The translations under genes were made by a program, and so were the position numbers. Below the pieces are notes generated by a model. That model did no database searches. It saw only the letters and a list, made by a program, of their open reading frames with translations, and was not told where the DNA came from. A DNA stretch of 40,945 nt from DATGFK01 sp040007395. Its GTDB lineage: Bacteria; Chloroflexota; Anaerolineae; Aggregatilineales; UBA2796. The stretch lies in assembly GCA_040007395.1 (NCBI GenBank), contig JBDTVG010000029.1, positions 1 to 40,945 of the forward strand, given 5' to 3'. Shown here piece by piece: positions 7,228 through 14,965 of this stretch (position 1 is the first letter of the stretch; each line of letters begins with the position of its first letter).

Positions 7228-7956
7228 ATGTCAACAACTTACCAAGAACGTGCTTTCCGGGTCGGCATTGCTGGGCCGGTAGGCAGTGGCAAAACAGCAC
7301 TGGTGGATCGGCTCAGCAAAGAGCTTTCGTCCGAAGTGGATCTGGCAGTGGTGACTAACGACATCTACACGAAAGAAGATGCCGAGTTTTTGCTCCGGCA
7401 GGGGACTCTGCCTGTGGAGCGGGTACGCGGGGTGGAAACAGGCGGTTGCCCACACGCCGCCATTCGCGAGGATGCCTCAATGAACCTTGAGGCGATTGCC
7501 GATCTTGAAGACAGCTTACCCGGCGTAAAATTGATCTTTATCGAGAGTGGCGGCGATAATCTGGCGGCTTCGTTCAGTCCGGAACTGGTAGATGTGTCGA
7601 TCTACGTGATCGATGTGGCAGGCGGCGATAAGATCCCACGTAAGGGTGGGCCGGGAATTACTCGGTCTGATCTCCTGCTGATCAACAAGATCGATCTTGC
7701 GCCTTATGTCGGTGCATCGCTGGAAGTCATGGATCGCGACGCTCGTAAAATGCGGGGTGTGCGACCTTTTGTGTTCACCAACCTGAAAGATGATACAGGG
7801 CTGGATATAGTCATTGCTTGGCTGCGGGCGCAGATGGACAGTGCAACGAACCGCCGTATCCTGATCGATGCACATGGCCCGTATGAACCACAAGAGCATA
7901 GCCATGACCATGCTCACGACCATCAGCACGATCATGACCACGAACATTACCACTAA
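7228..7956 (+). CDS. ureG: UreG, urease nickel-insertion GTPase, with His-rich C-terminal tail
   Basis: UreG is a SIMIBI-class GTPase that carries nickel to apo-urease with UreE, UreF and UreH. The protein is 242 aa. Motifs in order: P-loop GPVGSGKTAL (about residues 15-24), 'VVTNDIYTKEDAEFL', the nickel-binding C-P-H in 'VETGGCPHAAIREDASMN', 'IFIESGGDNLAASFSPEL' (Walker B) and NKID (G4). All are diagnostic for UreG rather than HypB. The last 19 residues, HSHDHAHDHQHDHDHEHYH, contain ten histidines. Such metal-binding tails are normally N-terminal in UreG, so this placement is unusual. AAAGGTG precedes the ATG. No other urease gene is in view: the neighbours are a candidate small RNA and a convergent PAP2 gene whose end overlaps by 4 bases. 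Confidence 0.93.
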   Translation: MSTTYQERAFRVGIAGPVGSGKTALVDRLSKELSSEVDLAVVTNDIYTKEDAEFLLRQGTLPVERVRGVETGGCPHAAIREDASMNLEAIADLEDSLPGVKLIFIESGGDNLAASFSPELVDVSIYVIDVAGGDKIPRKGGPGITRSDLLLINKIDLAPYVGASLEVMDRDARKMRGVRPFVFTNLKDDTGLDIVIAWLRAQMDSATNRRILIDAHGPYEPQEHSHDHAHDHQHDHDHEHYH

Positions 7957-8678
7957 CTAGTTGGCTTCGTTGGCGTGTTTATGAGGCTGGCGCGGCGTTG
8001 ACTGCGCCAGTCGAATACATTCATCGCAGAGATACACACCGCCAACCATGCCGCCCCAACCATATAGCCCCCAGCAATGTCGCTGAAATAGTGTACGCCG
8101 AGGTAGATGCGGCTGATACCAATCAACAGCACAAGCAAAACAGTAAAAATGATAATAGCGGTGCGTTTCAGCGCGGAATGTACTTCTAGCAGAATAAAAA
8201 AGGCCAATAGCCCGTAGACCACCAACGAGATCATGGCGTGTCCGCTTGGAAAACTGTAGTTGATCGCGACAAGATAGGGATCGGAAAAGATAGGGCGAGG
8301 GCGAGCAAAAATCCTCTTGAGCAGCTCATTCAGCAATTGCGCCCCGACAAAAGCGACCAGCCAGATAATCAAGTGTCCTCGCTGCCGTTTCACAATATAG
8401 TAGAGCGTAACAGCGGCAACGACGACTAACAACACTTGAAAGCCAAGTACCGTAATTATCTTAAAAACGGTAACAAGCTGCGGAGTACCCCACGCATGGA
8501 CGGCGATTTCGACGTTCTGATCAAGCTGCACCAGCCAACTGCTCTCAAGGATGTTTTTCGCCAGCAGACCGAAGACCAGCAGTGCCCCGGCGCACACGAT
8601 AAAGCCAAGTAAAAGTCGCAGTTCAAAGGATTGTTTTAGTAACCCCTTATCTTTGGGATCATCGTGCGGAGTGAGCAT
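7953..8678 (-). CDS. PAP2-superfamily membrane phosphatase
   Basis: 241 aa with five or six membrane segments. The three PAP2 phosphatase motifs are complete: K-R-I-F-A-R-P-R-P near residue 114, PSGHAM near 143, and SRIYLGVHYFSD near 187, the last containing the nucleophilic His. Such enzymes act at the outer membrane face on undecaprenyl pyrophosphate, phosphatidic acid or phosphatidylglycerophosphate. The length and N-terminal hydrophobic region fit the BcrC/PgpB group, but the substrate is not decidable here. The gene converges on ureG with a 4-base overlap of stop codons, leaving no room for a separate terminator. Confidence 0.88.
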   Translation of the reverse strand: MLTPHDDPKDKGLLKQSFELRLLLGFIVCAGALLVFGLLAKNILESSWLVQLDQNVEIAVHAWGTPQLVTVFKIITVLGFQVLLVVVAAVTLYYIVKRQRGHLIIWLVAFVGAQLLNELLKRIFARPRPIFSDPYLVAINYSFPSGHAMISLVVYGLLAFFILLEVHSALKRTAIIIFTVLLVLLIGISRIYLGVHYFSDIAGGYMVGAAWLAVCISAMNVFDWRSQRRASLINTPTKPTS

Positions 8679-8827
8679 GATAGTTTAACCTTGACTAATA
8701 GGTGGGCGATTTACAGTGGATTTAAAATTCTAATCATGCACTCGCAGAGCGCAAATTTATTTAGATTTATTTCAGGATAAAGCTGGCAACTGTACCTCCA
8801 CTGGCGTGGTAGTAGTGCTAGACATTT

Positions 8828-8854
8828 TTAGCACTCTCACCCCCCAACTGCTAA
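8828..8854. promoter_or_regulatory. Upstream CIRCE-like HrcA operator
   Basis: A perfect left half TTAGCACTC (8828-8836), the canonical 9-base spacer, then AACTGCTAA, which matches seven of nine positions of GAGTGCTAA. It lies just upstream of the -35 box of groES. It is likely a second, weaker HrcA site. Confidence 0.65.
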
Positions 8855-8861
8855 AAAGCCC

Positions 8862-8890
8862 TTGACAGCCCTTCTCTTTGTCGCTAAACT
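8862..8890 (+). promoter_or_regulatory. groESL promoter
   Basis: Perfect -35 TTGACA (8862-8867), 17-base spacer and -10 TAAACT (8885-8890; four of six consensus positions). It is sandwiched between two CIRCE elements, so HrcA can block it from both sides. Confidence 0.85.
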
Positions 8891-8898
8891 AAGGGAAA

Positions 8899-8925
8899 TT
8901 AGCACTCATGCACCGCGAGTGCTAA
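8899..8925. promoter_or_regulatory. CIRCE operator (HrcA binding site)
   Basis: A perfect match to the CIRCE consensus: TTAGCACTC (8899-8907), nine bases, GAGTGCTAA (8917-8925). It overlaps the expected transcription start of groES. HrcA represses from this element and is released on heat shock. hrcA itself is not in the window. Confidence 0.97.
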
Positions 8926-8963
8926 ATCCTTGTTAAACGTTAATTGAAACAGGAGAAAAAAAG

Positions 8964-9257
8964 ATGGCCCTAAATCTGCGTCCTCTAGGGGATCGCGTGG
9001 TCGTAGAACCAAGCGAAGGTGAAGATGTCACCCCCGGCGGCATTCTGCTGCCCGAAACCGCTAAAGAAAAACCACAGCAAGGTACCGTTCTGGCAATTGG
9101 CGCTGGTCGCCGTGACGACAATGGCAAGTTGATTGCTATGGATGTCAAGGTCAGCGACAAGGTGCTGTACGCCAAGTATGCTGGAACCGAGATCAAGCTG
9201 GACGGTAAGAAAGTCTTGATCCTCAAGGAAACTGACATTCTCGCCATCGTTGACTAG
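8964..9257 (+). CDS. groS: Co-chaperonin GroES
   Basis: 97 aa, standard length for GroES, the heptameric lid of the GroEL folding chamber in the cytoplasm. 'LRPLGDRVVVEPSEGEDVTPGGILLPETAKEKPQ' (shortened here: the RPLGDRVVV start and the GGILLP mobile loop are diagnostic), followed by GTVLAIGAG, VLYAKYAGTEI and a terminal ILAIVD. AGGAG at 8951-8955 precedes the ATG. It is the first gene of the groES-groEL operon, 39 bases upstream of groEL, under a CIRCE-flanked promoter and therefore heat-inducible through HrcA. Confidence 0.98.
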   Translation: MALNLRPLGDRVVVEPSEGEDVTPGGILLPETAKEKPQQGTVLAIGAGRRDDNGKLIAMDVKVSDKVLYAKYAGTEIKLDGKKVLILKETDILAIVD

Positions 9258-9296
9258 TTTTACAGAACCCAACCAATACAGGAGGAATACCCAATA

Positions 9297-10937
9297 ATGT
9301 CGAAGCAACTCATTTTTTCCGAAGAAGCCCGTCGCAGCCTCAAGCGTGGCGTTGATAAGTTGGCTGATGCCGTTACCACCACCCTCGGCCCAAAGGGTCG
9401 TAACGTCGCCCTAGACAAAAAATTCGGTGCGCCCACCGTCACGCATGATGGTGTCACCGTTGCCAAAGAGATCGAACTCGAAGATCCCTATGAAAACATG
9501 GGTGCCCAGCTTCTCAAGGAAGCCGCCACCAAGACCAACGATATTGCTGGTGACGGCACAACCACTGCCACTGTTCTGGCCCAGACCATCGTTAACGAAG
9601 GTCTGAAGAACGTTGCTGCTGGTGCAAACCCGATGCTGCTCAAGCGCGGTATCGAAGCCGCTACCGAAAAGGTAGCACAGGCTATCCGCGATATGGCTGT
9701 CGAGATCAACACGAAGGAAGAAATTGCTTCCGTCGCCGCAATCTCTGCCCAAGACCGTGAAATCGGTGATCTGATCGCCGAAGTCATGGACAAAGTTGGT
9801 AAAGATGGCGTGATCACCGTCGAGGAAAGCAAGGGTCTCGAATTCGAGACCGAATATGTCGAGGGTATGCAGTTTGATCGTGGCTACATTAGCCCGTACT
9901 TTATCACTGCTACCGACAGCATGGAATCGGTAATTACTGAGCCATACATCCTGATCAACGAAAAGAAGATCAGTGCTGCTCAGGACATCGTACCTATTCT
10001 AGAGAAACTGGTTCAAATTGGTCGCCGTGAACTGGTGATCATCGCCGAAGACATCGACGGTGAGGCACTCGCAACACTGGTTTTGAATAAACTACGCGGT
10101 ATGCTCAACGTTTTGGCTGTCAAGGCTCCCGGCTTTGGTGATCGTCGTAAGGCTATGCTGCAAGACATCGCCGTTCTGACGGGTGGTACGGTCATCAGCG
10201 AAGACGTTGGTCGTAAGCTCGAAACCGTGACTCTCAATGACTTGGGTCGTGCCGCGAAGGTTGTCAGCACAAAAGACGACACTACCGTCGTTGACGGCGC
10301 GGGCGATGAAAAGGCCATCAAGGGTCGCATTGCCGAGATCAAGGTCGAGATCGACAACAGCACTAGTGACTATGACCGCGAGAAGCTTCAGGAACGTCTA
10401 GCGAAGCTGTCTGGTGGTGTCGCCGTAATCCGTGTTGGTGCCGCAACCGAAGTTGAACTCAAGGAAAAGAAGCATCGTGTCGAAGATGCACTGAGCGCGA
10501 CCCGTGCCGCCGTTGAAGAGGGTATCGTCCCCGGTGGTGGCGTAGCCCTGATCAATGCCCTGAGTTCGCTGGATAACCTCAAGCTCGACTATGATGACGA
10601 GAATACCGGAATCAGCATTCTGCGCCGCGCACTCGAAGCGCCAATGCGTAAGATCGCCGCGAATGCTGGTCAAGACGGTGCCGTGATCATCCAGTCGGTA
10701 CGCCGCGCTCAGGAAGAAAAGAAAGATCCCAAGATCGGTTACGACGTGATCTCCGGTAACTTTGTCAACATGATCGAAGCGGGCATCATTGACCCGGCTA
10801 AGGTGACACGTGGCGCGTTGGAAAATGCCGCCAGTATCGCCGCGATGATCTTGACCACCGAAGCGTTGATCACCGACATCAAAGAGCCAGCCGGTTCCGG
10901 CCCCTCCATGCCTCCCGGCGGCGGCATGGATTACTAA
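9297..10937 (+). CDS. groL: Chaperonin GroEL
   Basis: 546 aa, full length. GroEL forms the double heptameric ring that folds cytoplasmic proteins using ATP. The ATP-binding segment DGTTTATVLAQ lies near residues 87-97, the apical domain begins around 190, and 'GIVPGGGVALINA' is present near 411-423. The C-terminus has the Gly/Met-rich tail ending PGGGMDY. AGGAGGAA precedes the ATG. Codon use is more biased than in neighbouring genes, with frequent GGT, CGT and AAG, consistent with high expression. It is cotranscribed with groES and ends in a strong terminator. Confidence 0.99.
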   Translation: MSKQLIFSEEARRSLKRGVDKLADAVTTTLGPKGRNVALDKKFGAPTVTHDGVTVAKEIELEDPYENMGAQLLKEAATKTNDIAGDGTTTATVLAQTIVNEGLKNVAAGANPMLLKRGIEAATEKVAQAIRDMAVEINTKEEIASVAAISAQDREIGDLIAEVMDKVGKDGVITVEESKGLEFETEYVEGMQFDRGYISPYFITATDSMESVITEPYILINEKKISAAQDIVPILEKLVQIGRRELVIIAEDIDGEALATLVLNKLRGMLNVLAVKAPGFGDRRKAMLQDIAVLTGGTVISEDVGRKLETVTLNDLGRAAKVVSTKDDTTVVDGAGDEKAIKGRIAEIKVEIDNSTSDYDREKLQERLAKLSGGVAVIRVGAATEVELKEKKHRVEDALSATRAAVEEGIVPGGGVALINALSSLDNLKLDYDDENTGISILRRALEAPMRKIAANAGQDGAVIIQSVRRAQEEKKDPKIGYDVISGNFVNMIEAGIIDPAKVTRGALENAASIAAMILTTEALITDIKEPAGSGPSMPPGGGMDY

Positions 10938-10995
10938 GTAACGACATGCTTATTGGCAGAGAGCAGTTTACAAACTGCCCTCTGATCCAATTGGA

Positions 10996-11040
10996 AACTG
11001 GCTGCTGTATCCTCAAAGGTGCAGCAGCCAGTTTTTTGTT
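10996..11040 (+). terminator. groESL terminator
   Basis: AACTGGCTGCTG (10996-11007) pairs perfectly with CAGCAGCCAGTT (11022-11033), followed by a T run broken by one G. A second hairpin lies just upstream at 10963-10978 (GCAGTTT/AAACTGC). Confidence 0.92.
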
Positions 11041-11097
11041 TTCTGCCAGATGTAGCTAAAATCAGCAACGTGCCTCTCCGCCAAAAATGAGAACATC

Positions 11098-11943
11098 ATG
11101 AGATTGTTGCTGACGCGAAGCTATCGGATTCGGGCTTTTTCGCTGGCTGCTTTGATTCTCGCCGTGTTGTTCGCGATCAAAGCTGCGCCAACGGCTGCTC
11201 AAGCCAAGCCGTTCACCGTCTATCTGGGTTTCGATGACGGCCCGGATGCGGGAAAGACTCCACTAATCCTCGACATCCTGAAAAAATATAATGTAAAAGC
11301 GACCTTTTTCATTGAGGGCGCACATATCGCAGGTCACGAAGCCATCCTGCGCCGCGAATGGCAAGAAGGCCATCACATTGGCAACCATCTGATCTCGCAC
11401 GAACTAGAGGTCATGGCACAGAACAAGCCCAAAAAAGAAGTCTTGTTGAGCCGTTGGGAAGCTACCGAACTGGCGATTAACGCGGCACTCGGCGGCGAAC
11501 TGGCAGTGGAGTACAACAAAGCCGAACCGATCAAGCCGTTTCGCTGGCCCGGTGGCGCTGTGACTGCCTTCCCGCGTGCTGACACGATCACTTACAACTG
11601 GAATGTCAGCGTGGGCGACGATGTTGCTGGCGGGATTACCCCCAAGCAAGGGGTGTATAATGTATTGTATGGCTACCCGCCGCACCATTATTATGGTATT
11701 TTTGCATGGGGCGATGGGGCAGTAGTGCTGCTCCATGACGAGTCGATCACGACAGTGCGGGCGCTGCCAGTGATCATCAAGAATTTGCAGGCACATGGAG
11801 TCACCTTTGGTACGCTGCCACGCCCCGGTGATACAGCGGGAACCATGCCAATCCAGATTGGTGCTGTTCCGGCTTGTGCTCACCAACCCGGCAATTGTGA
11901 GCATGAGTACAAATTCTTAGTGGATTTTGGCTACTTGAAATGA
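11098..11943 (+). CDS. Secreted polysaccharide deacetylase-family protein
   Basis: 281 aa with a signal peptide (Arg-rich start, hydrophobic residues 13-35, probable cleavage near TAAQA). It has the NodB-homology fold: 'YLGFDDGPDAGKTP' (motif 1, metal and catalytic Asp), 'HHIGNHLISHE' (motif 2, H-x3-H metal ligands), RWPGG (motif 3), and VVLLHDE (motif 5 with His). The family (CE4) removes acetyl groups from peptidoglycan, chitin or poly-GlcNAc outside the membrane. All catalytic residues appear present, although motif 4 is less clear. It starts an apparent run of co-oriented envelope genes with the DUF456 protein, plsY and a lipoprotein. There is no strong Shine-Dalgarno before the ATG at 11098. 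Confidence 0.88.
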   Translation: MRLLLTRSYRIRAFSLAALILAVLFAIKAAPTAAQAKPFTVYLGFDDGPDAGKTPLILDILKKYNVKATFFIEGAHIAGHEAILRREWQEGHHIGNHLISHELEVMAQNKPKKEVLLSRWEATELAINAALGGELAVEYNKAEPIKPFRWPGGAVTAFPRADTITYNWNVSVGDDVAGGITPKQGVYNVLYGYPPHHYYGIFAWGDGAVVLLHDESITTVRALPVIIKNLQAHGVTFGTLPRPGDTAGTMPIQIGAVPACAHQPGNCEHEYKFLVDFGYLK

Positions 11944-11964
11944 TATTTTGTGAATGAGGATTGC

Positions 11965-12492
11965 GTGTTGGCGACGACTACACCGCTTGGAACAATGGAA
12001 ACTTTGCTGCTTGTCCCAGCCCTGATCGTGATGATTTTTGGTACGATTGCGGCGGTGCTGCCCGTTGTCCCCGGTCCGGCATTGGTCTGGTTCGCGGCGA
12101 TAATCTATGCGCTGGCGACTAATTTTCGTGTCGTCGGCGTGATTCCGATTGTGATCCTGACCCTGCTCATGATTTTGGGTTCAACGACTAATTTGTGGAT
12201 GGCGGCACTCGGTGTAAAAGTTACGGGCGGCTCCTTCTGGGGAGTCTTGGGCGGGATGCTAGGAATGCTGGTTGGCACCGTCATCTTTTTTCCGATAGGC
12301 GCAATTGTTGGGGCAGTAGCAGGCACTTTAAGCGCTGAGTTCGTCCATACCCGGAACGGGAAGCAAGCCGTCGCCGCAGGCAGCGGAACGCTCATCGGTT
12401 ATTTACTGGGTGTCGTTGCCGAAGGGGTAATTGCGCTTGCAATGACCATCATTTTTGTGATAAGTTTGCTACTAGCGCATCCTGCTATCTAA
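11965..12492 (+). CDS. DUF456 family membrane protein
   Basis: About 175 aa with four or five hydrophobic helices and glycine-rich turns. The segments 'LPVVPGPALVWFAAIIYA' and 'GVLGGMLGMLVGTVIFFP' followed by 'GAIVGAVAGTLSAEFV' are typical of DUF456, a family of small bacterial membrane proteins with no established function. Glycine-zipper helices are visible in the middle. I prefer GTG 11965 because GAGGA at 11956-11960 lies just before it. TTG 11968 and an upstream GTG at 11950 are alternatives. It follows the deacetylase by about 20 bases, so the two probably share a transcript. Confidence 0.8.
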   Translation: MLATTTPLGTMETLLLVPALIVMIFGTIAAVLPVVPGPALVWFAAIIYALATNFRVVGVIPIVILTLLMILGSTTNLWMAALGVKVTGGSFWGVLGGMLGMLVGTVIFFPIGAIVGAVAGTLSAEFVHTRNGKQAVAAGSGTLIGYLLGVVAEGVIALAMTIIFVISLLLAHPAI

Positions 12493-12556
12493 GGTAGTGT
12501 TATAACCTATTAGCCGAAATTCCAAGCGGCTTCTATGCATGTTGGAGGAAAAGTCT

Positions 12557-13195
12557 GTGACAATTTTACTGCCTCTTTCAGTTTTTCTGGCTTGTTATGT
12601 GATCGGTTCTTTCCCTAGTGCCTATGTGGCAGGACGGCTTAATCACGTAAACATCTTCGAGATGGGCAGCGGCAATATGGGCGCGAACAATGTGATTCGC
12701 GCGCTGGGCTTCAAATGGGGGGGGGCGGTCTGGGCACTAGATAGCTTGAAAGGGGTGTTGGCAGTCAGCCTTGCCCGTCGGCTCATGCCGTCGGATGAGA
12801 TTGCTGCCAGTGTCATTGGTGCGATTGCAGTAGTCATTGGACACAATTGGTCATTCCTCGCGACGCTTATCACAGGCAAACTGCGCGGCGGTAAGGGTGC
12901 AGCAACCGCCGCCGGAACATGGGTGATGATGGCTCCGGCACAGGTAATCCTGATCACGCTAACGCTGTGGGCTGCCGTAGTTCTGCTCACCCGCTATGTA
13001 TCCTTGGGAGTCTTGGTGGCAGTGGCTATCGGTAGTATCTGGATGCTAATCCTGATCGGACAGCCGGGGACGAATATCCCACAAGAATATTCAATCTACA
13101 TTGTTGCGGTATCGGCAATGATCTATATCCGGCATTGGAAGAATATTCAGAGCCTGCTAGCAGGACGCGAACGTCGCCTCGGTGATCGGGTCTAA
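12557..13195 (+). CDS. plsY: Acyl-phosphate:glycerol-3-phosphate acyltransferase PlsY
   Basis: PlsY makes lysophosphatidate from acyl-phosphate and glycerol-3-phosphate, the first committed step of phospholipid synthesis, in the cytoplasmic membrane. The three family motifs are present: 'GSFPSAYVAGRL' and 'GSGNMGANNVIRALG' near the N-terminus, and the loop 'KLRGGKGAATAAG' near residue 110. Length is about 212 aa. I chose GTG 12557 because GGAGGA at 12544-12549 lies 7 bases before it. The ATG at 12539 has no Shine-Dalgarno and would put that sequence inside the gene. The 3' end overlaps the next lipoprotein gene by 14 bases. Confidence 0.93.
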   Translation: MTILLPLSVFLACYVIGSFPSAYVAGRLNHVNIFEMGSGNMGANNVIRALGFKWGGAVWALDSLKGVLAVSLARRLMPSDEIAASVIGAIAVVIGHNWSFLATLITGKLRGGKGAATAAGTWVMMAPAQVILITLTLWAAVVLLTRYVSLGVLVAVAIGSIWMLILIGQPGTNIPQEYSIYIVAVSAMIYIRHWKNIQSLLAGRERRLGDRV

Positions 13196-13742
13196 ACGGG
13201 AACGTTTAGTGCGTGTTCTTCATCCTGTTTGTCGTGCTTTGCTTATCTTGCTTAGCTTGTTGCTGGGGGCATGTGCCAACCAGCGTATCACTGTACCTGT
13301 CAGCACTACGCTAGCTCAGACAGTGCCGCTTCAGACATTACCCCCTACCTGGACTCCGACAGCAACTTTTACACCCGCGCCGACTCGTGCGCCAAGCGCA
13401 ACCACCACTGCCATCCCAACGCTCAGTAGTCAGGAATTATGCGATCAGTTTATGCTGCTTGCTGCGCCCGATACCGAGATCCAGCCAGATAGTGTCGCCA
13501 CTTTCGCTTGGAAAGGGGTTCCCACCAGCGCCCCGATGAAACTCTATATCACTGAACGTGGATCGCGGGCAGGGCTACTGGTCGATGTTCCCATTCCGGG
13601 GGACAATATTCTTCGCATTCCGGCGGCACGCTTGCCCGACTCTCGCCAGCTTGACTGGAAAGCATGGCTGCAAGATCCGCTCTATGGCGCGATTTGTACT
13701 CATTCAGGTAGTTTTACGCGCCGCGTTGTCCTGACTTTCTAG
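13182..13742 (+). CDS. Small lipoprotein of unknown function
   Basis: 186 aa from a GTG at 13182 that overlaps plsY by 14 bases. Residues 8-32 form a signal with lipobox LLGAC (Cys at 32). A Thr/Pro-rich linker of about 50 residues follows, then a compact domain of about 110 residues with 'DQFMLLAAPDTEIQPDSVAT', 'FAWKGVPTSAPMKLYI' and 'WKAWLQDPLYGAICTHSG'. Two cysteines flank that domain and may form a disulfide. The architecture suggests an Ig-like beta domain displayed outside the membrane, but I do not recognise the family. The start is uncertain because no good Shine-Dalgarno is visible; a GTG near 13210 is an alternative that still gives a signal peptide. Confidence 0.72.
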   Translation: MIGSKRERLVRVLHPVCRALLILLSLLLGACANQRITVPVSTTLAQTVPLQTLPPTWTPTATFTPAPTRAPSATTTAIPTLSSQELCDQFMLLAAPDTEIQPDSVATFAWKGVPTSAPMKLYITERGSRAGLLVDVPIPGDNILRIPAARLPDSRQLDWKAWLQDPLYGAICTHSGSFTRRVVLTF

Positions 13743-13760
13743 CCGCGAGATGCTGTCCAA

Positions 13761-14204
13761 TCAATCTGGAAGCAATATCGTTTTGCAATCCAGTCGAGCA
13801 CCCATTGTGTTGAGCAAATCTTGGAGCGTCTTTCTCATGCCGCGTGCGGCTTCGGGGCCTTGTACGAGTTGTGCAAGCCACCACGTTCCGCCCGGCGCTA
13901 CATTGTAGATGCGATAGACCAGCAGACTCCCCCGTTCGTGTGCTTCAACCGTATGTACGCCTCGATACCACCACTCTCCTTGTATGGCAATGCTATGATG
14001 CTTTTTGTCCACCTCAATTGTTATTTTTCCTTCACCCGGTTTTCCTGTCGAGGTTTTATAGATTTCTGACTCATCGGCGTGGAAAATGTCACTTTTATCC
14101 GTTGAAGATAGCGGATTGGCATCAAGCAATACTTCCCACACTTTTTCAATCGGAGCCTCAACCACGCCCGATACTACCCATTCGGTCTGTGAGCGTTTGT
14201 TCAA
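13761..14204 (-). CDS. SRPBCC / polyketide-cyclase-type lipid-binding-fold protein
   Basis: 147 aa from a TTG start with AGAGGAAAA just upstream. It has the helix-grip (START/Bet v1) pattern: an opening strand and helix 'VVSGVVEAPIEKVWEVLLDA', central strands, and a long C-terminal amphipathic helix with 'GPEAARGMRKTLQDLLNTMG'. Members bind small hydrophobic ligands or act as coenzyme Q-binding or AHSA1-like proteins. No specific ligand can be proposed. It is 24 bases downstream of the NmrA-type oxidoreductase on the same strand, so the two likely form an operon controlled by the MarR-type regulator divergently encoded next to them. Confidence 0.8.
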   Translation of the reverse strand: MNKRSQTEWVVSGVVEAPIEKVWEVLLDANPLSSTDKSDIFHADESEIYKTSTGKPGEGKITIEVDKKHHSIAIQGEWWYRGVHTVEAHERGSLLVYRIYNVAPGGTWWLAQLVQGPEAARGMRKTLQDLLNTMGARLDCKTILLPD

Positions 14205-14228
14205 TATTGTTTTCCTCTTTAGCTCGGC

Positions 14229-14855
14229 TCAAGCTGTTCTTACGACACCTTGTTTGATAGGTTTCGCACCACCTATCCCCAAAGCCTTCCCAATCATCTG
14301 TGGATTTTCTGCTGCGTCCAGCAAAGCCATTGCATAGTCGGCTCGTCCCAATGTCCAATCTCCACCAGTAGCATTTGGTTCAAAGTCGATATGCACCTGT
14401 CCAGTAAAAGGTTTATTGGTAAGCATGGTCGCCCGTGCGATGGTCCAGTCCAGCCCGCTCACCTCAATCATGCCCTCGGCTCTGGCGAGATCGGCATATG
14501 GCTCACGGAAGATCAACCAAGCCAGCGTAACCGCTAGCCAAGGACGGCTTGCCACAACAGAACGGCTGCTGGTCATAACGAGGCGATGTACACCTGCATC
14601 TGGCATGGTGGCGATTAGATTGCAGGCAATACCACTGCTTCCAACTGCCGAGATTATTGCGTCTTGCCCTTGTACCGCCTTACGCACAGTTTCGAGATTG
14701 AACGCATCGCCTTGAATTATGTTTTTCAGTCCGTCCAACTCCATGATCGACTGTGGCTGTCTAGCAAATGCCGTGATCTCGTGTCCTCGGCGTAATCCTT
14801 GGTCAAGGATATGCCGTCCAGTGCGTCCGGTGGAACCAATAACAAGGAATTTCAT
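14229..14855 (-). CDS. NmrA/SDR-type NAD(P)-binding protein
   Basis: 208 aa. It is an atypical short-chain-dehydrogenase fold: the nucleotide-binding motif GSTGRTGRHILDQGL lies at residues 7-21, 'ITAFARQPQSI' follows, 'GDAFNLETVRKAVQGQDAII' marks the next strand-helix unit, and 'WTIARATMLTNKPFTG' is typical of the NAD(P)H-binding (NmrA-like) group. No Tyr-x3-Lys catalytic pair is seen, so it may act as a redox sensor or an atypical reductase. GAGG lies 10 bases before the ATG. It is divergent from the MarR regulator across a 50-bp palindrome and is probably repressed by it. Confidence 0.85.
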   Translation of the reverse strand: MKFLVIGSTGRTGRHILDQGLRRGHEITAFARQPQSIMELDGLKNIIQGDAFNLETVRKAVQGQDAIISAVGSSGIACNLIATMPDAGVHRLVMTSSRSVVASRPWLAVTLAWLIFREPYADLARAEGMIEVSGLDWTIARATMLTNKPFTGQVHIDFEPNATGGDWTLGRADYAMALLDAAENPQMIGKALGIGGAKPIKQGVVRTA

Positions 14856-14895
14856 AATCGGGTTGCCTCGCTCATAGTTTTATGTTACCATTTTT

Positions 14896-14945
14896 ATACG
14901 ATTTATCTATTATCTTGATTAAACTAGATATTAGATAAATCGTAT
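14896..14945. promoter_or_regulatory. 50-bp palindromic operator between marR and the NmrA-type gene
   Basis: Perfect 14-base arms ATACGATTTATCTA (14896-14909) and TAGATAAATCGTAT (14932-14945). The 22-base centre continues the symmetry at 8 of 11 positions per side, so 22 of 25 base pairs per half are symmetric. It is AT-rich and lies between divergent genes, one of which encodes a MarR-type regulator. It probably overlaps both promoters and could bind two dimers. Confidence 0.7.
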
Positions 14946-14965
14946 ATTAAATCTGGAGTGTAGTT

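Noticed and set aside
9411..9752. Long antisense frames across groEL
   Set aside because: Typical shadows of a strongly biased, GC-rich coding gene. None has a domain or start signal.
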